Shown: one piece after another, positions 9,524 to 23,610 of the stretch | Numbering within the stretch: the stretch's first letter is position 1 | Layout of the letters: every line of letters starts with the position of its first letter | Origin: Trichostrongylus colubriformis | Taxonomy: Eukaryota > Nematoda > Chromadorea > Rhabditida > Trichostrongylidae | Assembly: GCA_963978905.1 (NCBI GenBank) | Contig: OZ022258.1 | Coordinates: 31,438,716 to 31,502,715 of the forward strand | Length of the DNA stretch: 64,000 bases | Reading direction: 5' to 3' | Position numbers and translations under genes: made by a program | The notes under the pieces: model-generated | Database searches by the model: none | What the model was told of the DNA's origin: nothing | What the model saw: the letters and a program-made list of their open reading frames with translations, nothing else

Positions 9524-12500
9524 AAAAGGCTACTACAACAGGGGTCTGCAAAAATAGGATAATGTTGTTGAAGAGCCTGATGCAAGCCTTCCACTTTGAA
9601 TTTCATCACACCTTGTCTCAGACTTCTGGATTCTCTTTTTAATGAAGACATTCCCCCTTCTCAAACACCCAGATTGTTCTCCGTGTCGCCGTTCCTGATG
9701 AACGTTATTTCTTCCGGTCATAGCTTTTTGGCATCAGTAACTCGCAGGCGTCATCAAGGATTTGTCATACCGATATCTACGTCCCGGAGAGCAGGATTGT
9801 GTACGCTGCGGCACTAGAATTGGGATACCGCGCAACGTGAACTGTTAAGACACAGCGTGCAACAAATCCCGAAGGTGAGGCGTAGCTGGCTGAGTGACCG
9901 ATTCATATATGTACAGTACTGTGAACGTTGTACATATATTGTCGTTAATAAATGTTATGGGTATGCAGCTGAAAAGTCATTTTTAAGGCATAGCAGTGTC
10001 TTCGAGCCAACATGCTGTCGACTTGTTTACCGTAGGACTAGGACTGGTAAAACAAATTCCATGTTCATACTCATTCTCTCCGATTGTAGTAGCGGTTGCC
10101 CAACTTTTTTCATTGAAACTTGTAACTCTAGAAGCTCATCTGAGACATCGCGTAGCTACATAAAGGTTCTTTTGAAAATTTTCATAGCTACCTCAACATA
10201 GTGGGTAGTCGGAAAGTGGATGCACATTTTACTAACCTCTCCAGAAAGTGTTATACGCGCTAAAATTATGCAGCTCGGATTCGTTTGCTCAAGAGACTCA
10301 CAAAAAAGCCGGCCGTTGGCGGTTTCTCCGACTTTTCCGTGGAGATGTCGGTATTAGTAAGCCAATATCGTTGTGGTTGAGGAGCGGAAGCGCGATGAAA
10401 AACCAGCAGTCTCCTTGCAAATGGCAGCAACCGCTGTGAAAGGCATTCGAGGTCTTCCTGCTCTGAAAGATTGATAGGGCACTCTAAGTTCAAGCTAAGA
10501 ACTACCACAAAGAGATTAAGAGTTCTTGGTTCCTTCGGCACGGTGAAAGGATGGACGGGAACACTAGTGGCAGTGCTTGCACACCAAAGACGATGTCGCG
10601 TAGCCCAACTTACTTCGATGCTGTGTTGTTCGTGATTTTTTAGGAGCTGAAACCAGCAGGTGTTTGTGGCGGAGCTGTACGGGCAAAGACTGGCTCATGG
10701 AAAATTGCACACTGTATTAGCCAAAAGTAGGTGCAATATCTGCAGAAATCTTTCTATCAGTTTATTTGTCCTTAAGACCACCAAGTGAAAGTCAGAGAGT
10801 CAGCCCAAGAAGTTTGCTTTTCCGCTGGACAGCCTTCTTCTTACTCCATCCTACAGTCAAGACGGCGCTTCCTAGAGGGAAAGGAGTCTGCACCTTCACG
10901 GAGGCCTTTCTCTGGGCCTGGGTAGCTACTCGATTAATGCAGCTTCTTCTTTTACCGAGAAATCTCCGAAAAGGGTGTCATCATCGAAAAGGCCTTCTTC
11001 TGAAATACAGTCAAGGGCAGTTCAACAACGAGGGAATCTCATAAGAATAAAACGTTGAGCTTCTGCTTTTAATAAATCCCATTTCAACCTGGAACGATTA
11101 GAATTCCGTCAACTTATTGTCAGTCTTTCGGCGCCACATTTAATGAGCCGTCAGTGGCTGCGAACTAGTGTCGAACTCCAAATTTGATTCAGAACTTTTT
11201 GTGCTTTATTACGTTTCCGGTTGAATCTCATGATTGTTTCCTCTCCACTTTTACTTTTTCACGAAGTCGCGTTCCGCCGTCTCAACCGGAGAATGATCCT
11301 ACGTTGCCCTGACCTAAACTTCGGGAAGAAAACCTGTGTGATTGTCCTAATTAAATGGAGCGCTCTGACATTTTGATATGTACTTGTCAATGTAAACTGA
11401 AGAAATGGGTCAGAGAGACTCGCGTAAAAGAATCGCACGATCATTGTGGAGAAAAAAAAATTAATTCAGCATCTTGGACAGTGCTGTTGTACATCTCCAC
11501 AGTAGGAAAACTCAGAGGCTAAAGGATAAAGCAATTGGTGTTGATCAATCACTTTTTCAGGACGCAAATCCACCTCCGTTAAATTGCATGACGGTATTTT
11601 AAAGAAATTGGCCTACAGTGACTCGCTGGAGTCAGCTTATGCTCATGCCTGTGGTTTTATATCATGACACTGCTCTGGTGCCTATCCAGTGGAACCTAAA
11701 AGGTGAACGGTACATTTCATTTGGACATAGATCCAGGACTTGATCTAGAAACGTATTACTTGCCGAGGGAACATCTGTTGCTAATACACCACCTCCACCC
11801 GCAGTAAGAGAATATGTGGAAGATTGTTTCGTTCATTCAGAGTCTCCTATTCTGGGCTCGTTTGTCGCAGTAAGCAGGCCCTATGAGCTATTTCTATGGT
11901 TTCAGTCTGATCGTTGCTTCTCTACAATATAAAACATTTGTAATTTTTACTAGATTTGCTCGCGTATGCGTCAGATAGGAGTGCTGAAAAATAGGAGAAG
12001 CGACTAAATCACCAAGGCTACTCAAGAGGACAACTTCTGATTCAGCAAAGCAGGGGTAGCCAGCTTCTACTTCCTTTTGTTACCCCTTTATGACTTTTGA
12101 AGGTTTTCTGTATTTCTTTTCTTTGCATACCCTCTTTCAAAACGAATCAAAATCAAAATCACAAGGCCAAGCATAACTGGACATGGTCTGTATGAACATT
12201 TGATTGCCTTCATGCAGCCTAATTTTGTCCCTGCATATCCACCCGTAAAGCAAAAAATTCTGCCCATTGCTTATCGCATGTATGCACTTTAAACCCACTC
12301 GAACCTGAATTGGAGCTTTTCAATTTCAAACTAGCGATAGGATACCGGGAATCTGTGAAAATTGTTACCGGCGTGCTTGCGTAATATGTTAAACACTGTA
12401 CAGCCCTATGAAGCCTCAAAACACCTAATAACACTTAACAGCGTCATGACATCTATAACACCTCAGAAGCGATTAATAATGACATTTACCTATCAGGCTG

Positions 12501-15500
12501 CTGAAAGCACCGCTACTCATCGCGGCACTTGTATACGGATGCTTGTCGTGTAAACAACAACAATAACTAAATGGCGAGTCCAAAACAAAATTCGGAAGAT
12601 AAAGTTCGTGTGAAGCAGTTTTAGCGTGGCTAGCGAAAGCATGGTGGTAATGCAGACCTCTGAATTCACCTGTAGCGATTGCCATCGCTAGGATCGGCTG
12701 GAACTACACTGTAGTGATTATTCCGAGAACGTCCTGCTAGTTCCGTGGTTTAAGGCCGTCTCATTAAGTTTCGTTCGATGACCTTTATTGCAGTTATATT
12801 TATGTTCCTACATATAAACAACTGTAAGTACATGCATATAAACAATGTTCGCGTATATCAGAGCCTCGACCATATGGAATCTCGAAACTATCAGTTACCT
12901 ATATTTCTTGTAAAACAATAATTGAAATTGATTTTCTCTTGTATGCCAACACGAGGTTAGAAGTAGAACCTTTATTGGCCTAATGATTCAACCTTCCCGT
13001 CTTCTCTGGAGGCCTGAAGATGAAGATTGAAAATCCAAACTGCAAGAAAACTTTTAAGAGTCCAGTTACAGCACATGCTTAACATGCCGCTGTATACTAT
13101 GGGTCCTCGCGCTGCGTCGTTAAGCACGGGGTAGCCAGTCGAATGGTATTTTAAGATGTCTAAGCTGGAGTGAGGTAGTAGCTGCATTAAGTGGAATTTG
13201 ATGCAAGGCAAAATTATAAATAAAGAAATGATTAGAAATAAAAAATAATATAGTAAGAATAGTAGTAAAAGAATAGGGGAAAGAAGAACAGGATGATAAT
13301 TAGAAGAAAATAATGACAAATAGGTACATACAGTTGCCATCGGTCTTGTGTTCATAAGCCCTCATAATTTTGCCAGTGCCTTGGCGGGATCCAGTCCCTT
13401 ACATAAGGAAACTCTTGACAATTGACCATTTGGAAAACATCATTTGAAAACAGCTTCCTGAAAATTTTAACTGTAAAAGGTGAAAGAAGGTTTTCCAAAC
13501 TTCTCACATTTTTCGTTCAAATCTTCGCTTAGCTTCAGCCAAAAGAAGCGTTAAAAATATAACACTACACTCTCTCCTTTCAAGGGCTATCCCTCAAATG
13601 CTTATATTAGCTCACAGAAGAGCGCGTGACTGAACTGCTTTTTCAAAACACTGTGGAAATATATTTCCGTAAGATCTGCAGCTCTTGCTTAGTATAATTA
13701 CCAGTCTTCACTGAAGAGCATGTGTCCTATATCAGGCTAACCACAAGTGTCAGCTTATAGGGCAATCGTTGCCATATCTTCCCCGAAATTTTCGATAGAA
13801 CCTCAGGAATTTTATGAGGCAGGGAGCACCAGGAGAGCACTTGCATAGTACTAATAACCAGCTCCTACGGATGGCTAAGTATCTACCTCTGCTATAAAAA
13901 TGACGATTTATCTAAGGGACTTCGACTGCAACTTCTTCATCAGTACCTCGGTCTCCATTATAACCAAAGTACAGTGGTAGTCAAGATTACTTGTTAAGCT
14001 GACATCGTATTCATATTTTACTTAATTGAATCTCTATTTTAGATTCACTTTTCAGATTTCTGAAATGTTAAATATTAGATGTATTCGATAGGTGAATAGA
14101 AATGAAGACCGGTAGCAAAACGTATTTTTGAAATTAAGGCCCAATGGTTAAAGGTTATCTGTGGTACAGAATTTAGCAAAGGTTTTACTTCACAAAAAAT
14201 AAGAGAAGTAATGCAAAAATTCAACTACATGCGTTGTAGACCACACTGCTGTCCTCGACCCCATGCAAAGATTTCACTTCTCTTTACGAGAATTACTCTG
14301 CATATGACCTTCCTTTTAACATGAACCATGAATCTACTTTAATCCCCCGTTCCCCATTCCTGAAGAAAGGTGCAGAAAAGGAGGTCAACCTTGACGAATC
14401 CAAATATGCACGGTTATCCGCAACTGTCCCCATATTCATCGTTGTTACGACAGTAAGCGCTTTACTTTTCTCACGGTGCCGTTCCTTATTCTTTGTCACA
14501 CCTTGTCCCAAGGTGTAATAATGAATTGCTCGTCGCAATATTAGGTCGATCTGCTTTCCGACTGCTTCTTTGACCTCTCATGCATCAGGATTCTCCGAGT
14601 TTTTGCTACGTTTGTCACAGATCTGTCACGGCTGGGTGTCACTTCCGATCCCAGCTGAGCCACAACGCTGATTTCGATGGACGCTATCTAGAAATCACCG
14701 CTCGCTCATCTGCATATGAATCGTATAGCGGTCGTAACTCTGGTTGCGCCCCACTGAGTTTTTGAGTGCGATACGCGCTACTTACCAAAGCACTTATACG
14801 GCAAGCGATAAGAGGTGCGAGCCATACGCGCATGTGCAGCTTTGAAATTTTTACTACTGTAAATTCAATACTTTGCCAAACATATGAAATAATTTGCCGT
14901 TCAAATAGGCCTTTCCCTTCTCTAGAAAATCCTCTATTGGAAAGTTGCTTCGTAACACTGTTCTTTGTCCGGACTGGCAGGCTTTTGTTTGAGAATTAGT
15001 CGCCCTCTTCACAACCGAAAACTGGAAGTCTCATTGTGCTTTCAATATCTTGACTCTTCCTAAGCGTGACTGTGCAATTACAAAAGAAATTCCAAATAAT
15101 TGGAATGAATCCTACCGTTCCCGGAGCAATTTTCGAAGACTGCTTTGTCTTTGAAGCTGAGTGCAGGATAACCTGGCGCGAAGAACAAGATAACTTGAAA
15201 AATAGGCAAAATGAAATAAGCTGACACCCACAACATTAATTGTAATGGAAAAGCAGCGAGAATTTTGTTTTTTAAATGGTCTCAGCTTTTCAATGCCAGA
15301 AGGATGCTCGACAGCTGCTGTGAGTTTTGTTAGCGCGTAAACATACAACACAGGCTTTCAGATAAATGATTAACGCTTAAGTTTTGTTCTGTGCTCAGAG
15401 AAAAAGGACTATTTAGTTGACGCCCCTCAGCAATCAGAGGAATGATGCTATGAAATAGAGAAACATTCACTGCAGAATCGTCACTGTGTTGAAATAACAA

Positions 15501-17788
15501 ACATGACTTACAGAAATTGCGCATGAACATGAAGCGAAGGATTTTTTTATTCAGCAATTTTTGCATTTTTGTGTAGAGAAACCATCTGCAACACCATCTT
15601 TTCTGCTTGTTTTGATCCTTTCCAATTACTGTAACGCCCTTTTTTTTGCTTAGAGTAAAAAGTATTGTTACATGTTATTGGCTAGTAAGCGAGACATGTA
15701 CGTTCCATAGGACAGGAGAAGTGTGTAACTGTTACTGATGTTAGAGCCACGAAGACTTTCTAGCTACGCTCGAAGGCTTTTTATGTTCATGCTTGTAATG
15801 TGAAGAAAATCAAAGATCATCGCTCTGAAGTCTACATGCTCCCTAAGTCTTCATGGTCAACTAGAATTACAATTGGAAATGAAGGGAGGCATTGAAATCC
15901 TACATAACTACTTTATTGAACTCAGATCGTTGACTTTCCCTTCGTCAATCACTACCAGGAGCCGGCAATGTCACGTCAGATGACGTGCTACAGAAGCCTA
16001 CGATGAGGCGTACACCTCATCAGCTACAAAGGTTGCTTTGAGGTTAGCGAGCTGCTCATAGTACCTGCGAACGCGCTCTGAAGTTCAAATTATCTCTTAC
16101 TGAGACAAGCTAAAGAGTCTACTCACCTTAGTGCAAATTCTCCGTGATTACTTTCGAAATGAACTGGCCTGAATGAGGCCCTGCAAATATTAGTTCCTTC
16201 TCATTGCTTTTCACACCAGTCTCAGAACATGATCCCTGAACATTAAGCCACTAGTATAACGGTGTGAATGAAAAAAATCAGCGATAATCTGAGCAGGCGC
16301 CAGTAGAACAACAGCGCAATATTTTTGCAGAATGCTTAGGATAGCACGGCAGCTTCAGTTTTTGTGAACGATTCGGTCATCGAGGTGGACAGAGTGAGAC
16401 ACCCACGAACACCATCCTTTTGTAACGGATGCATTTGAACAGTGCGCTGGAAGAAAGTGAAGTCTCCTCCAAGTACATAGACTCCTGGTATCAATGGAGG
16501 TCACTCACGAAGTGCTCCTCAGGCAATAGGTGAGGAAAAATTAGTTGATCATCAACTGCTTGAAAAAGTCTCAGTTGTGATGGGATGCAATCGGTTCCGG
16601 TGGTGTATCAGAAGTTGTAATGTCCTGTTCCTCTTTTGCCCATTGTGATCTCATATCATTATTATGCAAGCGTATACATATGAATAGCGCTATGGTAGAG
16701 TTTAGTTTATTCTGTTCAGTTGTCGTTCTGATTGACTCATTTCCTCCTAAGAACTGGATCACACCTCTCTCTGTACTTAATGTCGACAAGGGGAACAATC
16801 ATGGTGGTGTAGCTCAGACACCCACCATTCTTCGACTACAAGTATGGATAACGCGAGGAAGAGCCGAAGTAAAGGGAGTCGTCAACAAGTTATGCATGTA
16901 TTACAAAAAAGAAAGGGCACTGCCATTTCGTTAACCTCTTTTTCCATACCACTCCTGAGAATAAATTTCAAAGAATACATCACATGATAACAAGACTTCT
17001 TCGAGTGAGACCATCTAACACATCATTTTACGCCTACTGCTTTCAACACAACAAAGTATTACTAGTATGGATTGCGTCAATCGGATAGAGAAAAAACAAG
17101 AACATCGCGTCAAGAAGATATTGCGATCTTCTTTTTTTAGGACGGAGTCTTTTCGCCGAGTATGAAATCAAATCATTATTGTGCAAGGGTACATAAACAG
17201 CGCCATGGTACATTTGAGTTTACTATTCCGTTCAATTGTCCGACGTCTCCAGCAATCAAGCAGTTCGCTTTTGACGGTCCATTGACTACATTCGAAACAC
17301 CTTCAGCCAATCGGTGTGGTGGGATTCTGTAGATAAGGCTCAGCACATGTTCACAATTTTGGGAGTATGCCATACAGAGCATCAATTTCTGAGATCGAAC
17401 GTTTTTTGAAGGACGAAAAAGCTCTACCTTACTTTTTCTTAGGTTATCTGAATGTGATGCTGATACGGAATTGACTTTAGTGATGAAAAGCTGTTCCTAT
17501 TACAATTTCAAAGATGACAGCATTCCTGCCTTCTGATTCGTAGTTACGTAACGCACGATGACAAACCTTTTCTTTTATTATGTATCGTCTATTAGTACAT
17601 TACCTTTTCTAGAACGATGCAACTATCGGACGAAGTTTTTCTCTGATATTGTTCACATTGTCGGATTGATGTGTCAATCCAGCAAGTGGAGCCAATGCTA
17701 GCCTATTTCGACTGTGAGTGAGTGAGAAAAAAACCGGTTCGCAGCTAAACTTACTGAAGGCGATGTTATGAGGACGGGTTAGTACCTG
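9524..17788. other. 8.3 kb without a supported gene
   Basis: No gene could be established. Short coding-like stretches occur on the + strand at 10363-10473 (open, with VVVEERKRDEKPAVS, ending TGA) and at about 10786-11056 (serine and arginine rich, in two frames), with AATAAA at about 11071. They could be remnants of a decayed gene or chance. A ~75-bp direct repeat pair (16651-16725 and 17165-17242) shares the core AGCGCYATGGTA. Other open frames here are not distinguishable from random. Confidence 0.35.
16651..17242 (+). repeat. Pair of ~75-bp diverged direct repeats
   Basis: 16651-16725 and 17165-17242 align collinearly: TCATTATTRTGCAAG, then AGCGCYATGGTA, then a YAGTTTA tract and GTTCARTTGTC. 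Spacing is about 515 bp. Function and family are unknown. Confidence 0.6.
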
Positions 17789-18098
17789 ATGCTTCATTCA
17801 CGATCAACGGAACGAACATCACTGAATGCCTCAGCTATGTACACCGTACGTCGGCAAGTCAGTGTGATAAATGACTTAGTACCAGAGGTGAGTAGAAGGA
17901 GAAGAGAGGCTTGGAACGCCTTCAAGACCATCGAGAAAGGGGTGAAGAAGGCAAAGAATATTCGGCTGCGCACCATCTCTTTGATTCCGCTGTCCTTCCC
18001 ACCTTTAGATATGCCTTGAAGACTTGAACTTTACATAAACAGGAAGAGCATGCGGCCGGCGACATCCAGCGCGCCATCGAAAGGACGGAGCATCCCTA
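17789..18098 (+). mobile_element. RTE-type LINE reverse transcriptase fragment (C-terminal part)
   Basis: The + strand encodes a decayed C-terminal piece of an RTE-clade retrotransposon polyprotein. Recognisable blocks are NDLVPEVSRRRREAWNAF, KTIEKGVKKAKNIRLR, then after a frameshift HLFDSAVLPTFRYALKT, an in-frame stop, and LHKQEEHAAGDIQRAIERTE. In intact nematode RTE elements these blocks are contiguous, just downstream of the reverse transcriptase core. Only about 310 bp remain. The upstream reverse transcriptase and endonuclease are absent, as expected of a 5'-truncated, old insertion. Confidence 0.85.
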
Positions 18099-18834
18099 AC
18101 ACGCGAAAACAGATGTTCAGGCAGGTTCTTTGTTGATGAACCAACATGCCTGTCCTGCAGTTGTCAACTAAGATTAATTCTACAGTAAGAAAGCTCCACT
18201 ATTCTATCCTATCATGCCACTCATAAGATTAGCTATAAAAGAGCTTTTACAGTCTTAAGAGCATAGTTTATTTGCGTTCAAAGTAGTAACTGTTATGCAA
18301 TACATGCGGTAATCGGTAGACGACTCTCCCCTTTTCTTTCCCACTTCTTTCTTCCTCGTTTTCCTCTCAACTATGTGGTTGCATTTCATTTTTTTCGGCT
18401 CTCATTCTTCCAAGAGAATCTCACTACCTCAAGGGTCTATCAATTTATCACTACCTTCTCGTAGACCTTACCCATAAGGGAACGTACTATTGTAAGCTGG
18501 TACGATGGTGTTTCTGTCATGAATAAGGGGGTTTTAAAAAAAGGTGAGCTGGGAGGGCTATCAAAAAGTCGTTCCGCGAGTCTCAAACTAAACATCTATT
18601 GCGAAACAATCAATAATGACAAGGTTAAACGAAAAAATAGAATTTGTAAATGAGCGGGGGGAAAGTCCAATAGTTTCTGTTCGGTTTCACACGATTGCAG
18701 CTAAGCAAAGCTGTAATTTCCTGAAGCTACGCTACCGCGGCGGAGTGAAACTGCTGAAACTTTTGAATGACTTTAGTGATATGGAAATTATCGTCCCGTG
18801 TTCATAATATTGTTGAGCGGAGGGGTTCCTAAGC

Positions 18835-19995
18835 ATCACTACGAGTCTGGTTGAAAGTAGAGTACAAGGCGCATCCCAATGGGTCAACGTGCCCAATGTG
18901 CCTTTAGCATTTATACCTTTTTATGTGATGCTGTTCTCCATATAACCTGACTTATGGGTCACAGTTCTCAAGCAGCGCTTCCTCGAAGCCAAAAATCAAA
19001 GAGTAAAAATTAACTCTACTTTTAACATAGTCAATTGCATGCTGCTCCTCCGATACAGTCTGTCAGTGGAAGGAAATGAGGGTGTCCTACAGCTAGGAAA
19101 GGCTCGTAACCAGCTTCAGCGCTCACAAATCAACTTGCGCAGTCCGCGCTCTTCGCTTTTATCCCTCTCTACAAACGCAGCAATTCGGAACTCGAACGCT
19201 TTGTCAACTGTCCCTCATCTCAATGATCTAGTGCGGCGAGTTTTTCTCGCCATCCACTAAAGGCCGTCGTTCGTTATCTTCGGAAGCGGATTTTCGTCAA
19301 ATATTGATGTTTTTGTTTGTCACGCCTTACAATATGCGGTGAAAAAAAAAGCAGTTGCACTTGACCTTCCAATAAACCATCAGGCATGGACCTCACATGA
19401 AAACCCGAGCATCAACTAATTGACGCTCCTAGTAGCCTACAACGCGATGCACTTCGTGACACTCAAAATTAGTTCTCAAACGATGTCTCATTAAGTGGGG
19501 ACGCTATGCAGCTATGACACCTCTGTCCTCCAGTTCCTTCGAGTTTTAGATTCTTTTCTTTCTGAAATCATTTGATATGCACTGCTGCGGTCTTCTCTAT
19601 GGCCTATCAGGTTGGCCCACAGCAAAAAATTTTTGGAGGTCTTATACCCGCACTGAAATTGCCATCTGCCTCCTATATTTTTCTTGGTGGCATCGAATTT
19701 TATAATGGAATGTTCGCGAATGAAGGCTGATTGGCCTCTAATCAGCATGACTCTACCCCCCTACCTCACCCCCCCGCCTCCCCCAAACATGAAAACTTTC
19801 CAAAATAGATTACGAACATTTCGAAGGGCAGCCATAAGGAGCAGCAAAACATTGGCACTGAAGGGCTTTTTCATGGAGCTGTTGAAATGGTTTTATTCCT
19901 GTGTTCTTGAAATTGTTGACCGGACGGGGCATAAGTATGTAACATTGTTTTCAATCACCACGAGTCTGGTTGTACGTGAAGTACAAGGCGCATCC
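18835..19995 (+). repeat. Two 42-bp direct repeats about 1.1 kb apart
   Basis: 18835-18876 and 19954-19995 share ATCACYACGAGTCTGGTTG, a short variable part, and GTACAAGGCGCATCC, over exactly 42 bp each. They may be the conserved core of a longer dispersed repeat; flanking similarity was not obvious. Confidence 0.7.
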
Positions 19996-21441
19996 AAGTG
20001 ATCAGATTAATTCAGGTATTAGGGCCTCTACTCGGTGCACATGAACACTTACGCAGTGGCGAAAACAAAAGTTCGCGACGAGAACCACCAGAGAAGAGGA
20101 TGTGTCACTACGGCAGAAAATTCGTGTGGCCACATGTGGATCACAGTGCTTTATCTTGTAGCAACATTAACGCCTTGACACAAATCTTCTTTGGCATACT
20201 ACTATTCATCCGTCGACGGCAGTACCTCTCCTAACCCTTTAGGAAATTCGGTTTTCTATAGTTTGACGTGAGAATACCAACCGCCAGAATATAAAGAGAT
20301 CTCCCCCGGAGTTGTATCGATTAACTCCGAGAGAACAAAAGAAAAAAAGAAAGATGAGAAACGGACGATGTTTTTTATGTACAATTCATCCTCTTCTCCC
20401 TTATAAGGCCCCGGCAATCAGTCATTCCGAATGTTACGAAGGAGTTACATTAACACTCTTTCTGGGCGCTCTCACCCATACGGGAATTTGTGGCCAGTTA
20501 GGAGCATTCATTCACCTAAGCTCAAATGATAGCCTCCTCGTTATTACTACAGTCAGTTGGCCAACCATGCATCCGTGCATTCAGTCCAAACAGCAAATCG
20601 GCATTGTAAGTTAGATGAATTGAAGCGTGAATAGTGCGTGAATATGTACATGCATTTGTGAAAAAAAGTGCGGCCGAGGATGGCAGGACAGTTTTGCCAC
20701 CAGGATCTGTGACGTCTAAAGCTGGCCGCCATTTACAGGTCAACTTTCTTCAAACGAGAAGAGCCATATGGCAGATGACGATTGTGCTGATAATCAGCTG
20801 AACTCGACTGACTGGTTTGTGGTGATCCGGAGTGCGGATTCTCACGGATTTCTATTTGTAGCCGCTTGAGGTGCTCTCGCACTCCATAAACCTCTTTTTC
20901 AAGGCTGCTCATGAAGAATCAAGTGTCGCACACGAGCCGATGTTGCTCAACGGCTCTGGCAAAGCAGAGCGTTCATACCCCCTCACACATCCCCATTTGA
21001 TACTCACTTGATGCTGCACAAACACAGTATGTCCACACTGATCAGTTCAAATATTGGTAACCAGTTTTGGGATCAAAGTCATCGTCGTATGGATCAATAT
21101 TATTTGCACTATATGCTATCACAAGCCGGACTAATCGGCCCATTCACTGCAAAACAACTGCTGTCTATCGGTGAATGACAGTGATAGTTTTTCGCAACGT
21201 TCCAAAGAAGATATGAATGGCGTTCTTCACACAGTCAGATCCGCTTGTATACAGGACCGAACCAGTGCCTCGTATTATGAAAGTTTGTGCGTGACATCTA
21301 CCTGTCTGCTTGTCTATGAAGGTCGCCTCAGCGAGTAGAAGTATGTATCCCATGCCCTTGCGTTTCATGTTTCCTTCTTGCCACTACAGAACCCCTGAAA
21401 AGCGATATTTCCATTTTTTTCAACATTTTCTAACGAATGTC
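19996..21441. other. No supported gene
   Basis: Several short open stretches on both strands, none with a recognisable domain or a convincing set of splice sites. Confidence 0.35.
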
Positions 21442-22204
21442 AGCCACGAGACAATCGAAACTATCTTCAGACCAATGTGGCGGTATGGCACGAGGCGGCG
21501 ATCCGCAAACTATGGCGTTGCGCAGATGCTAAGCCGTCAATTTTGGTATTAGGCGCGGGATCAGCGGTGCAGGTTTTGCGAGCGAAGAGCAGGTTTTTGT
21601 ATGAGGTAGTGAGCTGAACTAAGACGTCCTCCACGGCCACGACTCAGTCACGTCTTGTTTCCGTCGGTGGAAGTGAGCGGCAAACAGTTCCTCACGTACT
21701 TCACAAACACTTTTTTGATCTTTTCGGGTATGCTCACGGTTAGGATTAACCTTGTCGCTCTTCTTCGACTCCATCCTTTCAATTGGCCATTGAGCATGCA
21801 AATTGTGATCGGCTTCTGCCCTATAATCCATGCAAGAGCCTGCCAAGGTCAAAAGAGGATGAGGGGTTCAATAGTTATGGCGTCGTGGGGTTTTCCGCCT
21901 GGTCCCTCGCCTCCTCCCACAACCCTCACACCTGCTGCTATCTGCACCAGCCTCGACGCCTTTTGTTAGGCACTAAATACCAATCGCCATACACAGAACA
22001 CCTCAGTCGGCCTGCGTCGCCGAATGACGACCAGTTGGCCGATGGCGATTGTATTCGAGTGATCGAATGTGAAAGCTCGATAGAAGACGTGCGCGTCTCC
22101 CTTCAGGAACCTCCTACAGTGCAACTGCCCGCGTTTCGATTGCAAAAACCACAGTATGTCCACATAACACGATTGCTTCGACCTATTTCTCAGACCTATT
22201 TATG
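21442..22204 (+). other. Possible coding tracts of an unidentified gene
   Basis: An open stretch preceded by a worm-like acceptor (GAATGTCAG) runs from about 21442 to 21606 (motif ILVLGAGSAV) and is followed by GTAGTG. A second open frame, about 138 codons, ends with TGA at 22202-22204 and has AATAAA at about 22211. Codon composition looks coding in the last 75 codons (for example ADGDCIRVIE). Other frames are also open here and no family is recognised. In a window of this size an ORF of this length is expected by chance, so this is only a candidate. Confidence 0.22.
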
Positions 22205-22219
22205 ACCTCTTTAATAAAC

Positions 22220-23610
22220 TTTTTTTTCGGTTGATAGACCTACAATTGCTCTGTCCACCTTCGATCCACCCGCAAACAACGCGATCGGTTCTAGGCCGGT
22301 CGTGACCTACTAATATCTTTTTAATGGCCTATGGCTCCCAGGACACGAGCCTTGAGTAAATGTGGGCTCACCACCATGACATCATGTGGGTGCGGCTTTT
22401 GAAGGCGCTGCACCTAAATAACATTCCAGCACAATAAAGACAGAAATGGTTGGGGGGGGGGGACATTATAAAGAAAAGATTGTGGGCCTGAAATGCTTAC
22501 ACAACACAGATCAAGGAAGAGACAGAAGAAGACCCGTTCTGTATAGACCACTTTTGATCCTCCTCCCACCCCCTTGTGTTCCCAAATGGCAGGTTCCCAA
22601 ATGGCCGAAAAAACGAAGAATAGCTATCGTCTTAATGCTCTTCCTTGTTTCTTGAATTGCTAGTACTGGTATATTGATTACACTTCCTTCATTGTAAAAT
22701 CGATAGTATCGTGATATTTTCACTATAGTATCTGAATTCCGCTATCAAAATGCAGATGCGTCTCGAGCAATGAATGTAAGACAGAGCACATGTGGGGATC
22801 ACTCCAGTGGCCTCCAAGGGATCAACCGTTACGGTGACCCAATCACTGCCGTTAGAGCCAGGAAATTGCTTCAACACTTTTCCGTCGCACTTGATGATTA
22901 TTGTGCAGAATATTAAACGATTGCAGATTAATCAATTGTTGAGAAAGTTGAGAAATAATGAATGCAAAACAAGCGCAAAACAGCAAAATTCCGGCCATCC
23001 ACGGTCCTTGGAAGGGTGATTATCGCTCGTTTTGCGGGAAATTCTTCATGAAAACAATTTATTATTCTGGAATGTTATGAAATCAGTTTCACTTTCGCAG
23101 TTTTATGAGCTGTTATAACACCTACGTCACCTCCGGTTACTCCCCTCAGACATGCTGACTGATCTCGTTCCCTTCTTTCATTAAATCAACGAACCTGCCC
23201 CACTCACCCCCATTTACGTATTCATTCCTTTCCTTGTCAGAATTAATACTTACGCTTCAGTTTATACAATCTTTCATACTCTTACTTTTCAAGCATGTAT
23301 GCATATTAGAGTTGCCTAGCGCGGCGTATTTTGTTCGCTTTCAATTCACAAACCAAATCGATCTCATAATCTGCTGCAATCGGTCTTTCTGAACAGGCCT
23401 GGTGACTGGCTATGGGTTCACTTCGCGATCGCAATGATTTCAGGCCAATTCTTTTTCACCTCTTAGGCTTGCTGCTTTTTAGGCCGTATTATGTTATCAT
23501 TGGGCCCAATTGTCGTGATTAGCCTCTTAGGACTACAGATCAAAAATCAGGAGATTAGCTAGGCTCCTGCACAGCTGCAATGGTGATGGCCATACATTTT
23601 GATGAAGGTG
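22220..23610. other. No gene seen; minor low-complexity tracts
   Basis: Contains a G run at about 22450-22461 and a short tandem TTCCCAAATGGC pair near 22578-22605. Nothing else could be supported. Confidence 0.35.
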
